From Lindgomyces ingoldianus (lineage: Eukaryota; Ascomycota; Dothideomycetes; Pleosporales; Lindgomycetaceae), in the NCBI RefSeq assembly GCF_010093535.1, contig NW_022985174.1, positions 76,548 to 140,547 on the forward strand: a DNA stretch of 64,000 nt, written 5' to 3'. The first letter of the stretch is position 1. Every line of letters begins with the position of its first letter. The notes under the pieces were generated by a model that was not told where the DNA came from, made no database searches, and saw nothing but the letters and a program-made list of their open reading frames with translations. Positions 46,478-58,100 of the stretch are shown piece by piece. The position numbers and the translations under genes were made by a program.

Positions 46478-49400
46478 TCACTCCTCTTCATTCTTGCCTC
46501 CCTGGAAAACCTTTCCCCATCCCTTCTTAACACCTCCAGTGAGGCTGAAGTCATTGAAAAGCCAGCTATTTGCATGCCTTCCATAGTAATGGAATTCCTT
46601 CTGGCTCTTTGAGCTCTCATTACTTTCCCTCCGTCGCCTGACCTGTGGCTTCGACGACTCTCCCTGGTCGACTTGTACTGACTCGGTCGACATGTGGGAA
46701 GGTGGGATTGCTCGCGAGACCTCGAGCCTCGAAGCCTCATTGGTGTTGCTCGTCGAAGAAGTGTGGCTCCTTCGGAAGATTGGCAATCGCGACATGACGA
46801 CGCTGGAGTCCGAGGAGGTGGATCGGCGGGACTCGGACATTCTGGGGAGTCGGGAGACGAGGTCTCCATCATTTGGAACAGAATGAGTCTTTTTGATGCG
46901 ATTTAAGCGAGAGGTCAGCTCCCGGGAGTCGAGATTGTTTGTGTGGTCATTCATCGCCCGCTGTTGCTTGATATGGATTGTTTGCTTGCTACGACCCGAA
47001 ATGAACCGTCGACTCTTACGGCGGCTTATGCGTTGGTTGCTATGAGTAGGAGCCCTAGCTTGTTTTGATTCGAGTCTAGCTCTGGGCTGAGGAATTTGTG
47101 ACGATAAAGATGTTGATGATGTTAAAGACGAGGCTCCGATATCCGATAGTTGATAATGGAGCTGATATTCGAGACCGGATGTAATGGATGTACTTGGAGA
47201 TAGGAATCTGTGTCTCGGACTCGATACAGGAGAATGAATACGATCAAAAGTGGACGGGCGGTCCTGTATAAATCTTTCCCTGGGGTTGTTGCCAAGAGCC
47301 TCACTCTCAGCAATGACAAGATCTAACACTGCATTTTCTGTGTGAAGTTCTGCAAGTGGATCCCGAACGGAGTCACCGGTAGGGATATCCTGGGGACTAT
47401 CATGAAGTGAGTACGCCGGCGGGAGCAGATGACTTCCGATTTCTGCTAGATCGCAGTCTGCTTTACGAGGCAGTAGGTTGCTCTGAGTGGGGAAAACGAC
47501 CGTACATTTCTCACAGCGAATGTGCGAACAGTTCCTACACTCCTGCAACCTTAGGGCTTCAAAACATGTTCTGCATTTGTGACATAATCCCCGAGCTAAG
47601 AGTCTCGGCGTCTGAACTTGCGTCTCGTGACATTTACTCTGGGGTAATTCACTTCCGATTTTTCCGATAGCCTACAAAATAGGATTAGCAGAGCTTGATG
47701 ACTATTTCGAGGGTTCAAACCGTTATCTCTACCAGTTGAACTGCATGCCCACTACTGCGAGGTAGAGTTGACGCTGTTGCCCATTCTGTGGAGGAAATAG
47801 ACACCGGATATAAATATGGGCAGTCGTAAGCGGGTGGGGCCTGAAAAGCAACCGCATAAGAGAACCAATTTGGAATATCGATGCTAAAAGGATCAAATGG
47901 GGCTTGTTCCAACTCGTTGAGAATATCGAAAAGCCCAAGAAGTGGCGAGGACCTCTTTTCTTTACGCGTGCAGGCACACCTACATGCTAAAAGTATTGGG
48001 CTGGTGGGCGTAAGGCAGGTATTGGATAAGGTAATTTGAATTCCTTGTTGATTCCTCTCTGCACCCCTTCTAGATATTGAAAGAGCAAGTGGCAGCTCAT
48101 CCCTTGCCGTGCCTTCGTATGTAGGTAGCTTCATTGGAGGCCTAGCATCTGGAGATTGGAGATGGCGTGATACCACTGTGCCTGGCAGACCTCTGCTGAT
48201 GTCAAGGCCGAATGAGTCGAATTGATTAGGATCTACGAACACATCGCAGGAATGGCAGGTGGGGAAGTTGCCCATCTCCAAAACTTTACGCACCTCTTCT
48301 AGGAGAAGGCTTGCCGAAGGCCGAAGGTCGGTCCTATTCTGCAACATGAACTTGCAGATGTTCCAGAGTCGCCAGGTCGTTGTAGTTGCGGACTGTTGCA
48401 TTAGCGAGACCCAGGACAAAAGCTTCTCCTGTACCCTGTAGTATGCTATTGCGTTCCGGTGCAGACGCTTCTTGCCGTTTGTGAAGCCCAAAAAGTCATG
48501 CAACTCTCCAATAGTCTGGCCTTGCGTGCGGGTCAGTATCTCAAGGACGACGCACCCAAGAGAGAAGATGTCGGCCTTCCGTCCGTGGGGTAAACATTCG
48601 GCGATCTCCAACGGTGCGTATAGTGGAGTGTTAGGACTGTCACTTGAAGAGGTAGAGTCTGGTTCAGAGACGATTCGAGAGATGCCAAAGTCGGAGATGA
48701 AGATTGCTGAGTCTCGTAGTAGGATATTGTGAGGTTTAATGTCTGCATGCCGAATCCGCCTTGCATGTATATATGCGAGGGCCGAAGACAGACATCCAAC
48801 CCACGTATGGATACGATCAATATCGTCCTCTGGTTTGGAAGCTCCACACAGGAATTCTCGAAGCGTCAGCTGAGCAACCGGACTCAGGACAAGGTTTAGA
48901 AGAGAATTTTGAGTATAGGAAGCGACGAATTTGACGATGTGCGGATGCGTCAAACTTTTCAATATATTAACTTCTCGGGGAAGTGATCGGTGCTTAGATC
49001 TCTTCCGTGCAAACACTCTGCCGGTAACATACTCTTGGACTGTATCTACAGAACCATGAGAGCCTTGCCCCAGGAAAGCCAACAGGGGCACTTGGGGCTG
49101 ATATCGGGTAGGAGATGGACCAGGAACAAGAGACGACGAAACGCCCAGAGAAATATTGCTGTTTCGCCTTCTCAAATGCCATATCAGTAGTGCTTCAGGG
49201 TTGAAGGTAGAGAGACTTACATAAATCGACGAGTCGAGAGTGGATTAGAGACCATTCGCCTTCTTTCAGAGCCAACAGTGCCAGAGCTCGGCTGGAGCAT
49301 CATTTCCATTAGTGCTCTTTCCGCATCCCAGTCTTTGCCGAGAGCCGATCGCGTTGTATCTCGGACAGAGAAGCCAGCATATCCAATATCAGAATAAGAG

Positions 49401-51266
49401 TTATATGATCCGCTACTTCCCTTTGACCCGTGGCCTTGACCGCCATCATCTCTGTATGTCGGGGGGCCGCCAACATATCCAGATCCTCCTCCGGATCCCC
49501 CAGTGGGGTCTTGTCGGTTTGGAGGTTCCTTAGAGTTGTCTGGGCTGCCGTCTTCGTCTCCAGATGAGTCGCTCGATTCTGAGGGATTGTCAAGGTCACT
49601 TCTCTCTTCTTCAGTAGTATCATTAGACCTTTGCAATGACTCTAGGCATTGGAAGGTGCGTCGTGAATTGGCATGAACATCATCCTCATAATGAGCGAGT
49701 ATATGTTTGCATCTGTCGTCCCAGGAAGTGCAATCTTCAGGGCAGAGTGGGCATTTAGGGTCCACATGTGCATGGAAATCGACTTTAGACATGCCGAAGA
49801 GATCTTCAGGATCATACTGCTTGTGGGCATCTTTAGCATGTTTCAAAAATTTGTCCTTACGGTTGACCAGGAACGGATTCTGCTCATTTTTCTGACGACA
49901 GAGATAGCATAGCCAAAGCTCTTGCGGCTCGTGAGTTTCTTCATGACGTCTCCAATCGTACGGACGCTTTGTACGGTACCCGCATCCAAATGTGCACTTG
50001 AATGGACCTTCGTTGACTCTTCTGCGGCCATCCTTTTGTGCACGACGGCGTTGACAGCCTATTACATAATTCTCAACTAATCGAAGGTCCTCCTTAGGCA
50101 AATGCTGATTTGCCTCCTTGAGGGAATAATTAGGAGGGGAATAGTAGCTTTGCATGCGGTTCATGGGCTGCCTGGTTTCTTGGAGGTTAGAATGTGTGGG
50201 TGAATGCGTAGTAGCAGGACTGATAAATTTTCGGTGAATGTACTCATTCACAGGATGTGGTGGGGCTTTGACAAGCGTGGCAAGGGCAATAACGTCTTCA
50301 TAGGCGAGGAAAGCATTTCCCTGACCCTTTACGAAGTCTTCGTACCATTTTCGAATGAACCTCTTCTGCTTTGATGTGATTTTGGGTACTGTGGCTCGCC
50401 ATGTGGCAGGCTGAGTAGCCTGGTGCCCAGTCGGGGAAGGTAGAGGCATCGAGGTAAAAGAATTTTCGACGTCTGGGTAGCTCGAACTCGGTGTATGAAG
50501 TGGGGTCTGGTTTACCCTCAGCAGTTTCGAACGCTGTAAATGGTCGTTGGGTTCATGGTCATCAAGAAGGTAATGACTGTGATCCCTTTTCCGCATCGGA
50601 ACTGGTGATGTTTGTTGTGAGATTATGAGATTTTGAGGGTTAATGTGTTGGGGTTGCTGAATGAAATGCCTACCATTGCCTCCAGAAGGAGAAGAACTTG
50701 GTAGCATGTATGGGATCAAAGGTCGGTTCGAAGGCCTAATGGGATACGATTGCAGCGCTTGGAAAGAACTTTGTTGCTCCGGTGTCTGATCCGGGACGGC
50801 AGGGTTTTGATGGCTGCTTCGCTGAGTAGACCCGTAGTAACCAGAGTCGACAGTGCTGAGTTCGTTTTCGATCTGCGACCCAAGTCAGCAGGTAGTTCCT
50901 ATTCTACTAGCGAGGCTGCCTTCACGAGAGAGAATATTCTCGAGATAGCCTGGATACTAGGGTTCGGCTGAAACGAGCTGCCGTCAGGCAATGGGATTGA
51001 CAGCTCACCAAAGGAGGTTCTAAATATTCAGGATTGCCGAAGTCAGACAGGAACGGGACTCCAGGCTCCATGGGAAGATATCCATTAGAAGGGTTATGTC
51101 GGTAATTCAGCAGGGCATGACTATGCGGTGTCAAGGTTGACGCAGGCGGCCAATTAGAGTCGTTTTCGGCTTGGTCTGACTGAATCCGGTTGCCTCCTAC
51201 AGAATCCGCTCCATGGAGATATTCTGCTTCATATCCAGGACACTCACGATTCATGGCCATGTCCAA
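46478..51266 (-). CDS. C2H2 zinc finger - protein kinase - Cys-rich fusion protein
   Basis: Four exons (51266-51009, 50872-49221, 49170-47733, 47671-46478) join through gt..ag introns of 136, 50 and 61 bases into 1513 codons with no stop; neither the kinase frame nor the Cys-rich frame has an ATG of its own at its 5' end. Order: Ser/Pro/Gln-rich N-terminus; a helix-turn-helix-like patch (KQKRFIRKWYEDFVKGQGNA, about residue 250); C2H2-like fingers from about 375 (CTFGCGYRTKRPYDWRRHEE, LCYLCRQKNE..HAKDAH, CPLCPEDC..HILAH); Ser/Gly-rich linker; kinase from about 665 (GQGSHGSV, FARK, RHADIKPHNILL, SDFGISRI, DIFSLGCVVLEIL); then from about 1140 CHKC-RTC-x8-C-x2-C-x4-C-x2-C, a basic stretch (RRKSRRFISGRSK) and a Ser-rich tail. 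A nuclear or DNA-linked kinase is inferred. The alternative is two or three genes; the in-phase joins argue against that. Confidence 0.75.
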
Positions 51267-52114
51267 AGAATTCCTAGGTTTTTTGAGCCTCGGGTAGGGC
51301 GAAGAACCGGACGGACGAAAGACTTTGAATTTTGACTGGAAGGAATCCTCGGATGAAGAACGACGCGGTGGTTGTGCGGGTTACTTCAGGCTAGAGAGCC
51401 GGGCGTGCTGGATTCTAAAGAAGTAACTTTCTGGCACGCCGGGGGCGCCCAACGCCCTCCAGCTTCTGCCTTAAAAGCCCCATCCTCTGCGGCTCTGAAA
51501 AGAGTCGCCCCGAAATGTTGCCCATCATAGGAGGACACCGAAGAAGGACGCAGATGGGACGGTGTCCTTTTGGAGTCTTGTGCACTCCTGCATGGGTACA
51601 TTTCATCCCGAACGGCCGTCATTGGCGAAGGGAGAAGCCCACAAATATTCCTAGTTGCCAAGTAACACCACTACTGATTGATGCCATGTCGTTCTAACTT
51701 TGGAGGACTTGGAGCTTGAGGTCTACGTCTGCTTTTTCCTTTTTCGGCAAGCTAAGTAGCCGAAATGTGAGCGCCAGACCGCTCCATCCCTCCTACCGTC
51801 CTCCACAATTCGGATTTTCTAGTTTGAAGTAGTCTTGCTTCTTAATAGATATTCGCAGTTCTCGAAATACCAAGTTGATGGCCCCTCAGACCTTTCCATC
51901 ATGCACACGCAGATTGCCTCGTAATGTTGGACACGCTGGCATTAGGCAGCGACCCTCGGCTAAGGTTTGCCCACGTTGACTACGGTCAATGGTCGCCCCA
52001 AATTCGATTGGATGGCTCGAGTCGCCTCACTCTCTGCGGAGGATCGTAATCTGAGGCTGGAGATGCATGCCCATCTCTTGTGGGATTGGCTGTCTAGCTG
52101 ACATGTGAAAAATC
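51267..52114. other. Intergenic 0.85 kb, promoter of the kinase fusion gene
   Basis: Upstream of the minus-strand fusion gene and downstream of ALG10. No coding region supported. Confidence 0.5.
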
Positions 52115-54014
52115 TTACCACAAGAACCTCTGGACTCTCCCTGGCTCACTCGTCCACGAAAACCCACGATATAGGAAGTTATATCCAACAATTGCATTTA
52201 TAGCAAGAAGCCAAACCGTTTCGAGTGCAAGGCGCATGTTGTATGAAACATTTCCACTCAGGCGCTTCGTAGAAGGTGAAGCTGCAAGACTGGATATATG
52301 GAGACGCCATATGATCCAAGGGATGATGAAGTAACGAGGCTCAATCAAGGGAGCTGTGATCACTGAAAGGGCAGTTGTAGCCAGCCAGACGGCAAAAAAG
52401 CTTATTTGGCAAGGCTGAAAATCTGCCTTGTCGCTAATTGGCTTCACTTTGTCGAGGCGTGGCTTGTTACTACTAATGGATTCAACACAACGAGATCCTA
52501 GGGCTTGAATTGTCATCCAATAGCACAAGTAATAGATCGGAACGGCGAGGTACTTGATAACCGGGTGTCGACGAAGGATGCGAAAGACATAAAAGACGTA
52601 GTGCCGATTGTCTGCGAGTGTGAATGGATGAACGATGGTGTTGAAATGGACCGCGCCTAGGCCAAAAACGAGGAATAATATGGCTGAGACAAATCCCGGT
52701 GCTGAAATACTCGCTCGCCCGACGAGGTTTTTCTCATAAAATGTCTGAACTTGGCTTGTGAGGAATCCTCTCACAAGAGGGGAGAGAAAGGGAACGGCCG
52801 CTAAAGGAAGGGAGAAGAAGACGATATAAGGCCAGATATAGAGCATCTGTGGGAGGTGAATCGTGGCAATGTGGTTTGATTTATCCCCTAGTAAGGTCAG
52901 CAACCTCTTTAATACTTGGACTCGATGTATATACCAAGGACAACCCCGCCATTCCAGGCTACGAAGCCAGCGAAGAGTCCCAACAGAACAAGATATGGCA
53001 AGAGTTCTCTCAGTACCGTGAAAAGTCTCCCTAGGACTGCGATAGGTGTTGATATCGAGAAGAGTACAACATCTTTCCACCATTAGTTAATCACGAGGAC
53101 CTGCCTAGCCAGGACCACACAATATACCTTGAAGTCCAGCTTCTTGTACTGGACAATCATGAATACGGCCTCTAACCCAGCTTTCCTTCAAAGCTTCCCT
53201 GAAACACGTCGTCTTCGAGAATGCAGAGGCTGCCCCGTTTTTCTTGAGAGTGTCGATGACTGCGAGTCCAGCTGGGAAAACCGCAACCCAGAAGACATTC
53301 GTCTGCCGGAAAGAGAGAGCTACAATGCCGACTTGAATATAGGTGAAGTTTTCCCAGAATCTCCATCTTCCCCTTCCTCTCTTTAGAAACATATTGTAGC
53401 TCAAGAGAACAAGGAGAGTGGAAATGACATCTGTGTAATAGAGCCCAGAGAAGAAGAACAGAGGAGGAAACAGGGCGATGTTAAGAGCGGTGTGAGCATC
53501 AACCAGAGCCGTTTGTTTGCTCTCGGCCTTTTGGGTTTGTGTCTCATCTTGACTACCTTGCCCTTTCTGATTTGATGAACCTTTAGAGCGGAGGTTCCGC
53601 AAAATGTCGCATGCTAACATGCAAGCCACACAGATGGCCCCGCCGTTCAATGCTCTTAGAGATGATGTATCACAACTCCCGAGCACGGGCTGTAAGAGCA
53701 GTGACACAATGTAGCTAGATCTGTTAGTTCATCTAAAGCTGCATCATGATTATTGAAACTTGCAGGCCAGGAGGAGTGGTGATTTTTGGGTCCCAAGAAT
53801 AGTCACCCTTGCAGTATCTCTGCGCCTGGGGAACGTGAAACACTTCGTCCTGGTCGCAATTAGCGTCCGTGATTTAGAATTGGTGATGTAATTGAAGACT
53901 TACAAGATAGGGGTTTGGCACGTGTCTAGAGACAAGTTTATACCAAATTCTGGTGGCACTCGCAATGACGATGACAGCAATAGACAATGCCCAAGTCTGC
54001 ATTAGAGGAAGCAT
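52115..54014 (-). CDS. ALG10: Dolichyl-P-Glc alpha-1,2-glucosyltransferase
   Basis: ER membrane enzyme that adds the last glucose to the lipid-linked N-glycan precursor. Exons 54014-53904, 53849-53764, 53714-53128, 53072-52935, 52887-52115; 564 residues (yeast Alg10 is of similar size). Conserved blocks: [124 protein letters not shown], and the C-terminal [11 protein letters not shown]. Many hydrophobic membrane helices. The intron after 53764 begins with gc (gcaagt) rather than gt; only this donor restores the conserved PPGLY. A second Met at 54002 is an alternative start. Identification is firm. Confidence 0.93.
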
Positions 54015-54207
54015 ATCTGCGCCTGCACTACAATCTCTAGAGATTGTGAGTGGATGAGGGAATGGAGTTGTGGGGGAAGGAAAGGACAACAAGCTGTCTT
54101 CCAAATCAGGTCTAGCTATAGCTCGGCTAAAATTCCCGTGATGCGCGTCACTGTCCATCAGCACTCTCCAACACGGCCTCAAATTTCTGCATTTACACGT
54201 TCGAATC
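54015..54207. promoter_or_regulatory. Compact divergent promoter ALG10 / PSF2
   Basis: Only 193 bases separate the two divergent start codons. It holds the 18-base palindrome at 54030-54047, a G/A-rich stretch and a gatgcgcgtcac motif that resembles, but is not, the MluI cell-cycle box. Co-regulation is possible but not shown. Confidence 0.55.
54030..54047. repeat. Perfect 18-base palindrome
   Basis: acaatctctagagattgt equals its own reverse complement. It lies 16 bases upstream of the ALG10 start codon, inside the divergent promoter. A candidate binding site for a dimeric regulator, or a leader hairpin; chance is not excluded. Confidence 0.9.
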
Positions 54208-55114
54208 ATGGCATTGCCGCTTCCACCGGGATTGACTCCCCCGGAGATTGCATTTCTGTGCGAGATGGAGCTTGTTACGGTTATACCGCGCCAAAGACTC
54301 GAAGGACTCGAATTGCTTGGAGTATGCACCCCCCAAAAAGAATTTCCAAATCTTCGAAAGGCCTTGGAAGGTAATTAAATATATACAGGGACCTTCACCA
54401 CCGCTCAACCCACCGCACAGAACGTCTCTCCCACTCTGGCTCGCCCTACTCCTCAAACGCCAACGCCGCGCCAACATCATCCCTCCGCCATGGCTCTCCC
54501 CGCACTCCCTGACTGCGATTCTTGACCATGAGACTGAGCATGCAGATGCTTTCTCTCCCCCTCCCCGATTACCGTCCCCACCACCCAACAATACACTACC
54601 ATTCTCCCCGCCATTCCTTCCGAGCTCGACAGCGGAGGCAGCGCCAGACGCATTACCGTATCATTGGCTAGAGCTTGGTGAGATGCTGTTGGAGGCTGCG
54701 GCGGATGATTTCGAAGACCCCGATAATGTGCGAAAGTTGCTAAGGGGCTTGAGAGAAGTGCGAATGGCAAAGCTGAGGAAAGGCGTAGGGGTTCTGGATG
54801 CTGGAGGTGGAGTTAGAATGAACGGGGTTGGGGGGATGGAGGTTGGAGAAGGGAGAGCATTTGTAGGAGGTGTTATTGATGGACTAAGGTGAGGGAATTT
54901 CATTGCCTCTTCCAGACTAAGTGTTGTAAGCTGTACGAAGCTATTGGATAATTTTCTGGTAGGGCGTGCGTACCTTGGACAATGCTAAGAAGTCCACAGA
55001 AAGATCGCAGCGTCACGCGAGCAACAGCGAAAAGACCGAGACCGAGAAGAAAGAGAAAATGGATACTCTGGAACTGTAGGAGATGACGATGACGACGAAA
55101 TGGACATGCAGTGA
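54208..55114 (+). CDS. PSF2: DNA replication complex GINS subunit Psf2
   Basis: Subunit of the GINS tetramer that joins Cdc45 and Mcm2-7 in the replicative helicase. Exons 54208-54321, 54389-54888, 55000-55114; 242 residues. The N-terminus [39 protein letters not shown] and [20 protein letters not shown] are diagnostic, followed by [48 protein letters not shown] and [20 protein letters not shown]. The acidic end is [11 protein letters not shown]. The acceptor at 54999 is set by the conserved LRKI join and by the open frame to TGA at 55112-55114. Divergent from ALG10. Confidence 0.95.
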
Positions 55115-58100
55115 GTTGGGGTATCACATTGACCATGCAACATGCATGGACATCCGGATCCATTGCCTGGAAATGGCGATACCCCAGATCCAAGATTGTG
55201 TCTTCGTTGGAAACAAGAGGTGGAAAGTTCAAGAGGTTTCCTTCAGGTGAAATGCTTATTCACGTACTCGAGATCGGTATCTAAGAAGTTCACATCTACA
55301 AGACCACCATCTAACGATGCAACTTCATTGAACACCTAAGGGCGGATATCTAAGGACGCTTGCTTGAAGGGACGTTCTTCCAATTCATTCCACGAACACC
55401 GGAGCGTCCTAAATCATCTATTAGCAACACCTACCACCTGCAGACTTAACAATAGCTGTAGAATTGCGAAAGCGCTGCCACAACACCCATCGTCCACCAC
55501 GGTTCGCGATTACACCACCGTCGAGATGCCACGATGTATCCGATCGCGCCAACGTTCAACGGCCAACGGCCAACTCTAATGCCAGTCTACTTCAATATAT
55601 CGATCGAGCATCTCCTAAAGTCTAAAATCACGTCCTTGGCTACGAAATCGCGAGTTGTGAACACACCACCGCGGGGATGCGACGATGAATCTAATGATTG
55701 GATCAACTCCAACATCCAACACACAGATCAACCCGAACTGTAAACCGAAATACCTCCAAAAATCCCCTTAGCCATCACCGTCAACGTCGCGTCAACAAAG
55801 TCCTCCACGTGACGCCCCACCATGCCCATCCCACGCGTCCCATCCCACAATCAGCCCACTTCTTCCCCTCACACACAACAACAAAAACTGTGCCGCAATC
55901 CTTCCGACCCGATCCCATCACACTCTAGTCACAATCTCATCACACAACCTGCAACACATCCTCCGACATCACATCGGTCCGAAACCCAATTCTCTTGTCT
56001 CGAGTCAAGCGTCGTCGTGCTCGGCATAAGCATGCAAGTGGAGCTGAGTGTTCCCCACCGATTTCGGAGCACGCATAAGAGCCTTGAAGCCTTATTCGGG
56101 ATCTTGATTTCTGGCGTTGATCCCTCGGGAACCTGCGGAAGAGGAGATGGATGGGCATTTGTGGTCATTGTGAATGTTGTGGAACTGTGGCGGAGGTAAA
56201 AGCAGGAACCCGAGATGCATATGCAAGACGTGGGAATGCACTTTTCGCGCAAAGGAAAGACTAAAAAGAAGTCGTGGCTTCTCCATATTGCGGATCCGAC
56301 GTCAGGATCAAGAAAGCCGTGTGGGGTATTTTCAACGTGTTTGAGCATACCCGCCCACTCAATTCTGCAAAAGAGAGCGTGTTCGATAACTTGGTGACAG
56401 CTGTAACACTATATCGGGAAGGCTGTATGGTTAGCTATGGCAGGGGAGGTCTTAGCCTTATCAGTCCAGCCCAGCCCAACTCAACCCAATTTGTGCAATC
56501 TACTCCTATTTGTTGAGGTAGTTTGAGTTCACGTGGCAGTCAATCGTCCCCACCTGAGAAAACGTGCGTGGATTGACACCATGTTTTGGTATTAGATGAA
56601 TACCTACATGAAATTCGCTGCGTTGACGAAGTGATGACGTAGATTCCCCGGCCCCAACCCAATCCCCAACTCAATCCCCAACTCGAATTCGAGGTGGACG
56701 GAAGCGGTATCTATGCGAGGGCTCCTCACACCACACCCAATATAACAACACATTGTTTTTTTGGCGTGCAGGAAATTTCTCTATTAATCACCGAGAGTTT
56801 ATTGACGGGTAGCCCCATTATTCCAGCAAACTCTATTCAGAAGCCCGGGTTTCCTTTCTCGGAGCCCACTGTTTTCCTCCACGATTCTCCATGTTCGGAG
56901 GCTGCAAACAGTAATTAAATTGTAGATTTGAGACATTGCACACGACTGTAATAGGTAATGTGTGCACCGAGGATATGGACTCGCCGAAAACCGTGGTCTA
57001 TGACAAGATCGCAATTAGAGATGTCGTGTCCGAAGGAAAGGAAAGCCCAGCTACGCAGGGAGACGTTGAAACGTCCTCTGGCCCGGTCATTGCAACATCC
57101 ACAATAACGTTGAAAACGGGCTTCTTGTAAGAAAGGAATATCCTAGAATTTCAATAAGCAAAAGGCCTTCCCCGCATTTCAGCAGCGTTTGATCACGAGG
57201 GCCGGGCGAATCCTTGTACACTCTCGCGGATGGCTGTATTGGGGACAGATAACGTATACTTTCTCAAATAGATATCCACGACTCCGGGTTGGTTTCTTTC
57301 CTTCTTACAAAAGCAAGACTCTGTGATATCATGCCGCGCTGACTGTCTTACATTCGAGCTCGAGCCAATACCACCACCATTGCAGACCTGGTATTATTGG
57401 CTTCCCAACACAGGCCGCCATGTCACCGACGCGTCAAAACGGCGAAACATGCAGCCGCCAAGTCCACCTCCACATGTTACTTTTCTCAATCCGAAGCTTG
57501 ATAGGCAAACAAGCCTCAAGTCCCCACAAGAGTTACACCGTGATCCCCAGCCACTTTGCTTTCACATCATCTCCACTATATTGACCAGGGCACCATAATA
57601 CTGTCTTCAATAGATGGTACTTGAACTGCCCTTCACGGCGATTTTGAAAGTGGAGGAGGCGGATCAGAAGCCATGGTGAGACAAATGGCGGACACAAAAT
57701 AGATACGGAGAAAAGAAATGGAGCAATGTGGCTCTTGAGAAGAAAATACGGGATTTGCGGGGATGTTGAGACTGGGAAAAAGAGAAAATAGATAGGGTGG
57801 CGTTTTTCACCGAGCATTTTGGTAACACCTCAGAAGCGCAATTGACAGATGGAGAAGGTGACAATTCTTCCACGAATCTAAAGCGCGAATTGTGGGTAGC
57901 GTAGTACTGTTTTGTCATCGTGAAACATTTGTTGACAATTGGGAGACAGGGGATCTGAGCATCTCACACAAATTCGGTGTCGCCTGTGATATTGAATGTG
58001 ATCGCGAGCCTCAAAGGCAAGAAATTGTTGACTTGTGGCGTGTCTAGCCAGAGTCTTGGTCGACGACTCATTGGAATAATACCGTGTTCTAGTCTGTGGA

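Noticed and set aside
46291..46872. 193-codon minus-strand frame
   Set aside because: It overlaps the last exon of the kinase fusion gene in another frame; Arg/Ser-rich shadow without motifs.
47705..47755. tRNA-like string (gttcaactggtagagataacggtttgaaccc on the minus strand)
   Set aside because: It overlaps the kinase coding sequence and an intron, and no acceptor stem or full cloverleaf could be formed.
49217..50719. Separate zinc-finger gene ending before the kinase
   Set aside because: The apparent stop lies inside a gtaagt donor, and the intron to 49170 restores an open frame into the kinase, which has no ATG of its own.
55929..56348. 139-codon minus-strand frame
   Set aside because: Overlapped by other frames on both strands and without family features.
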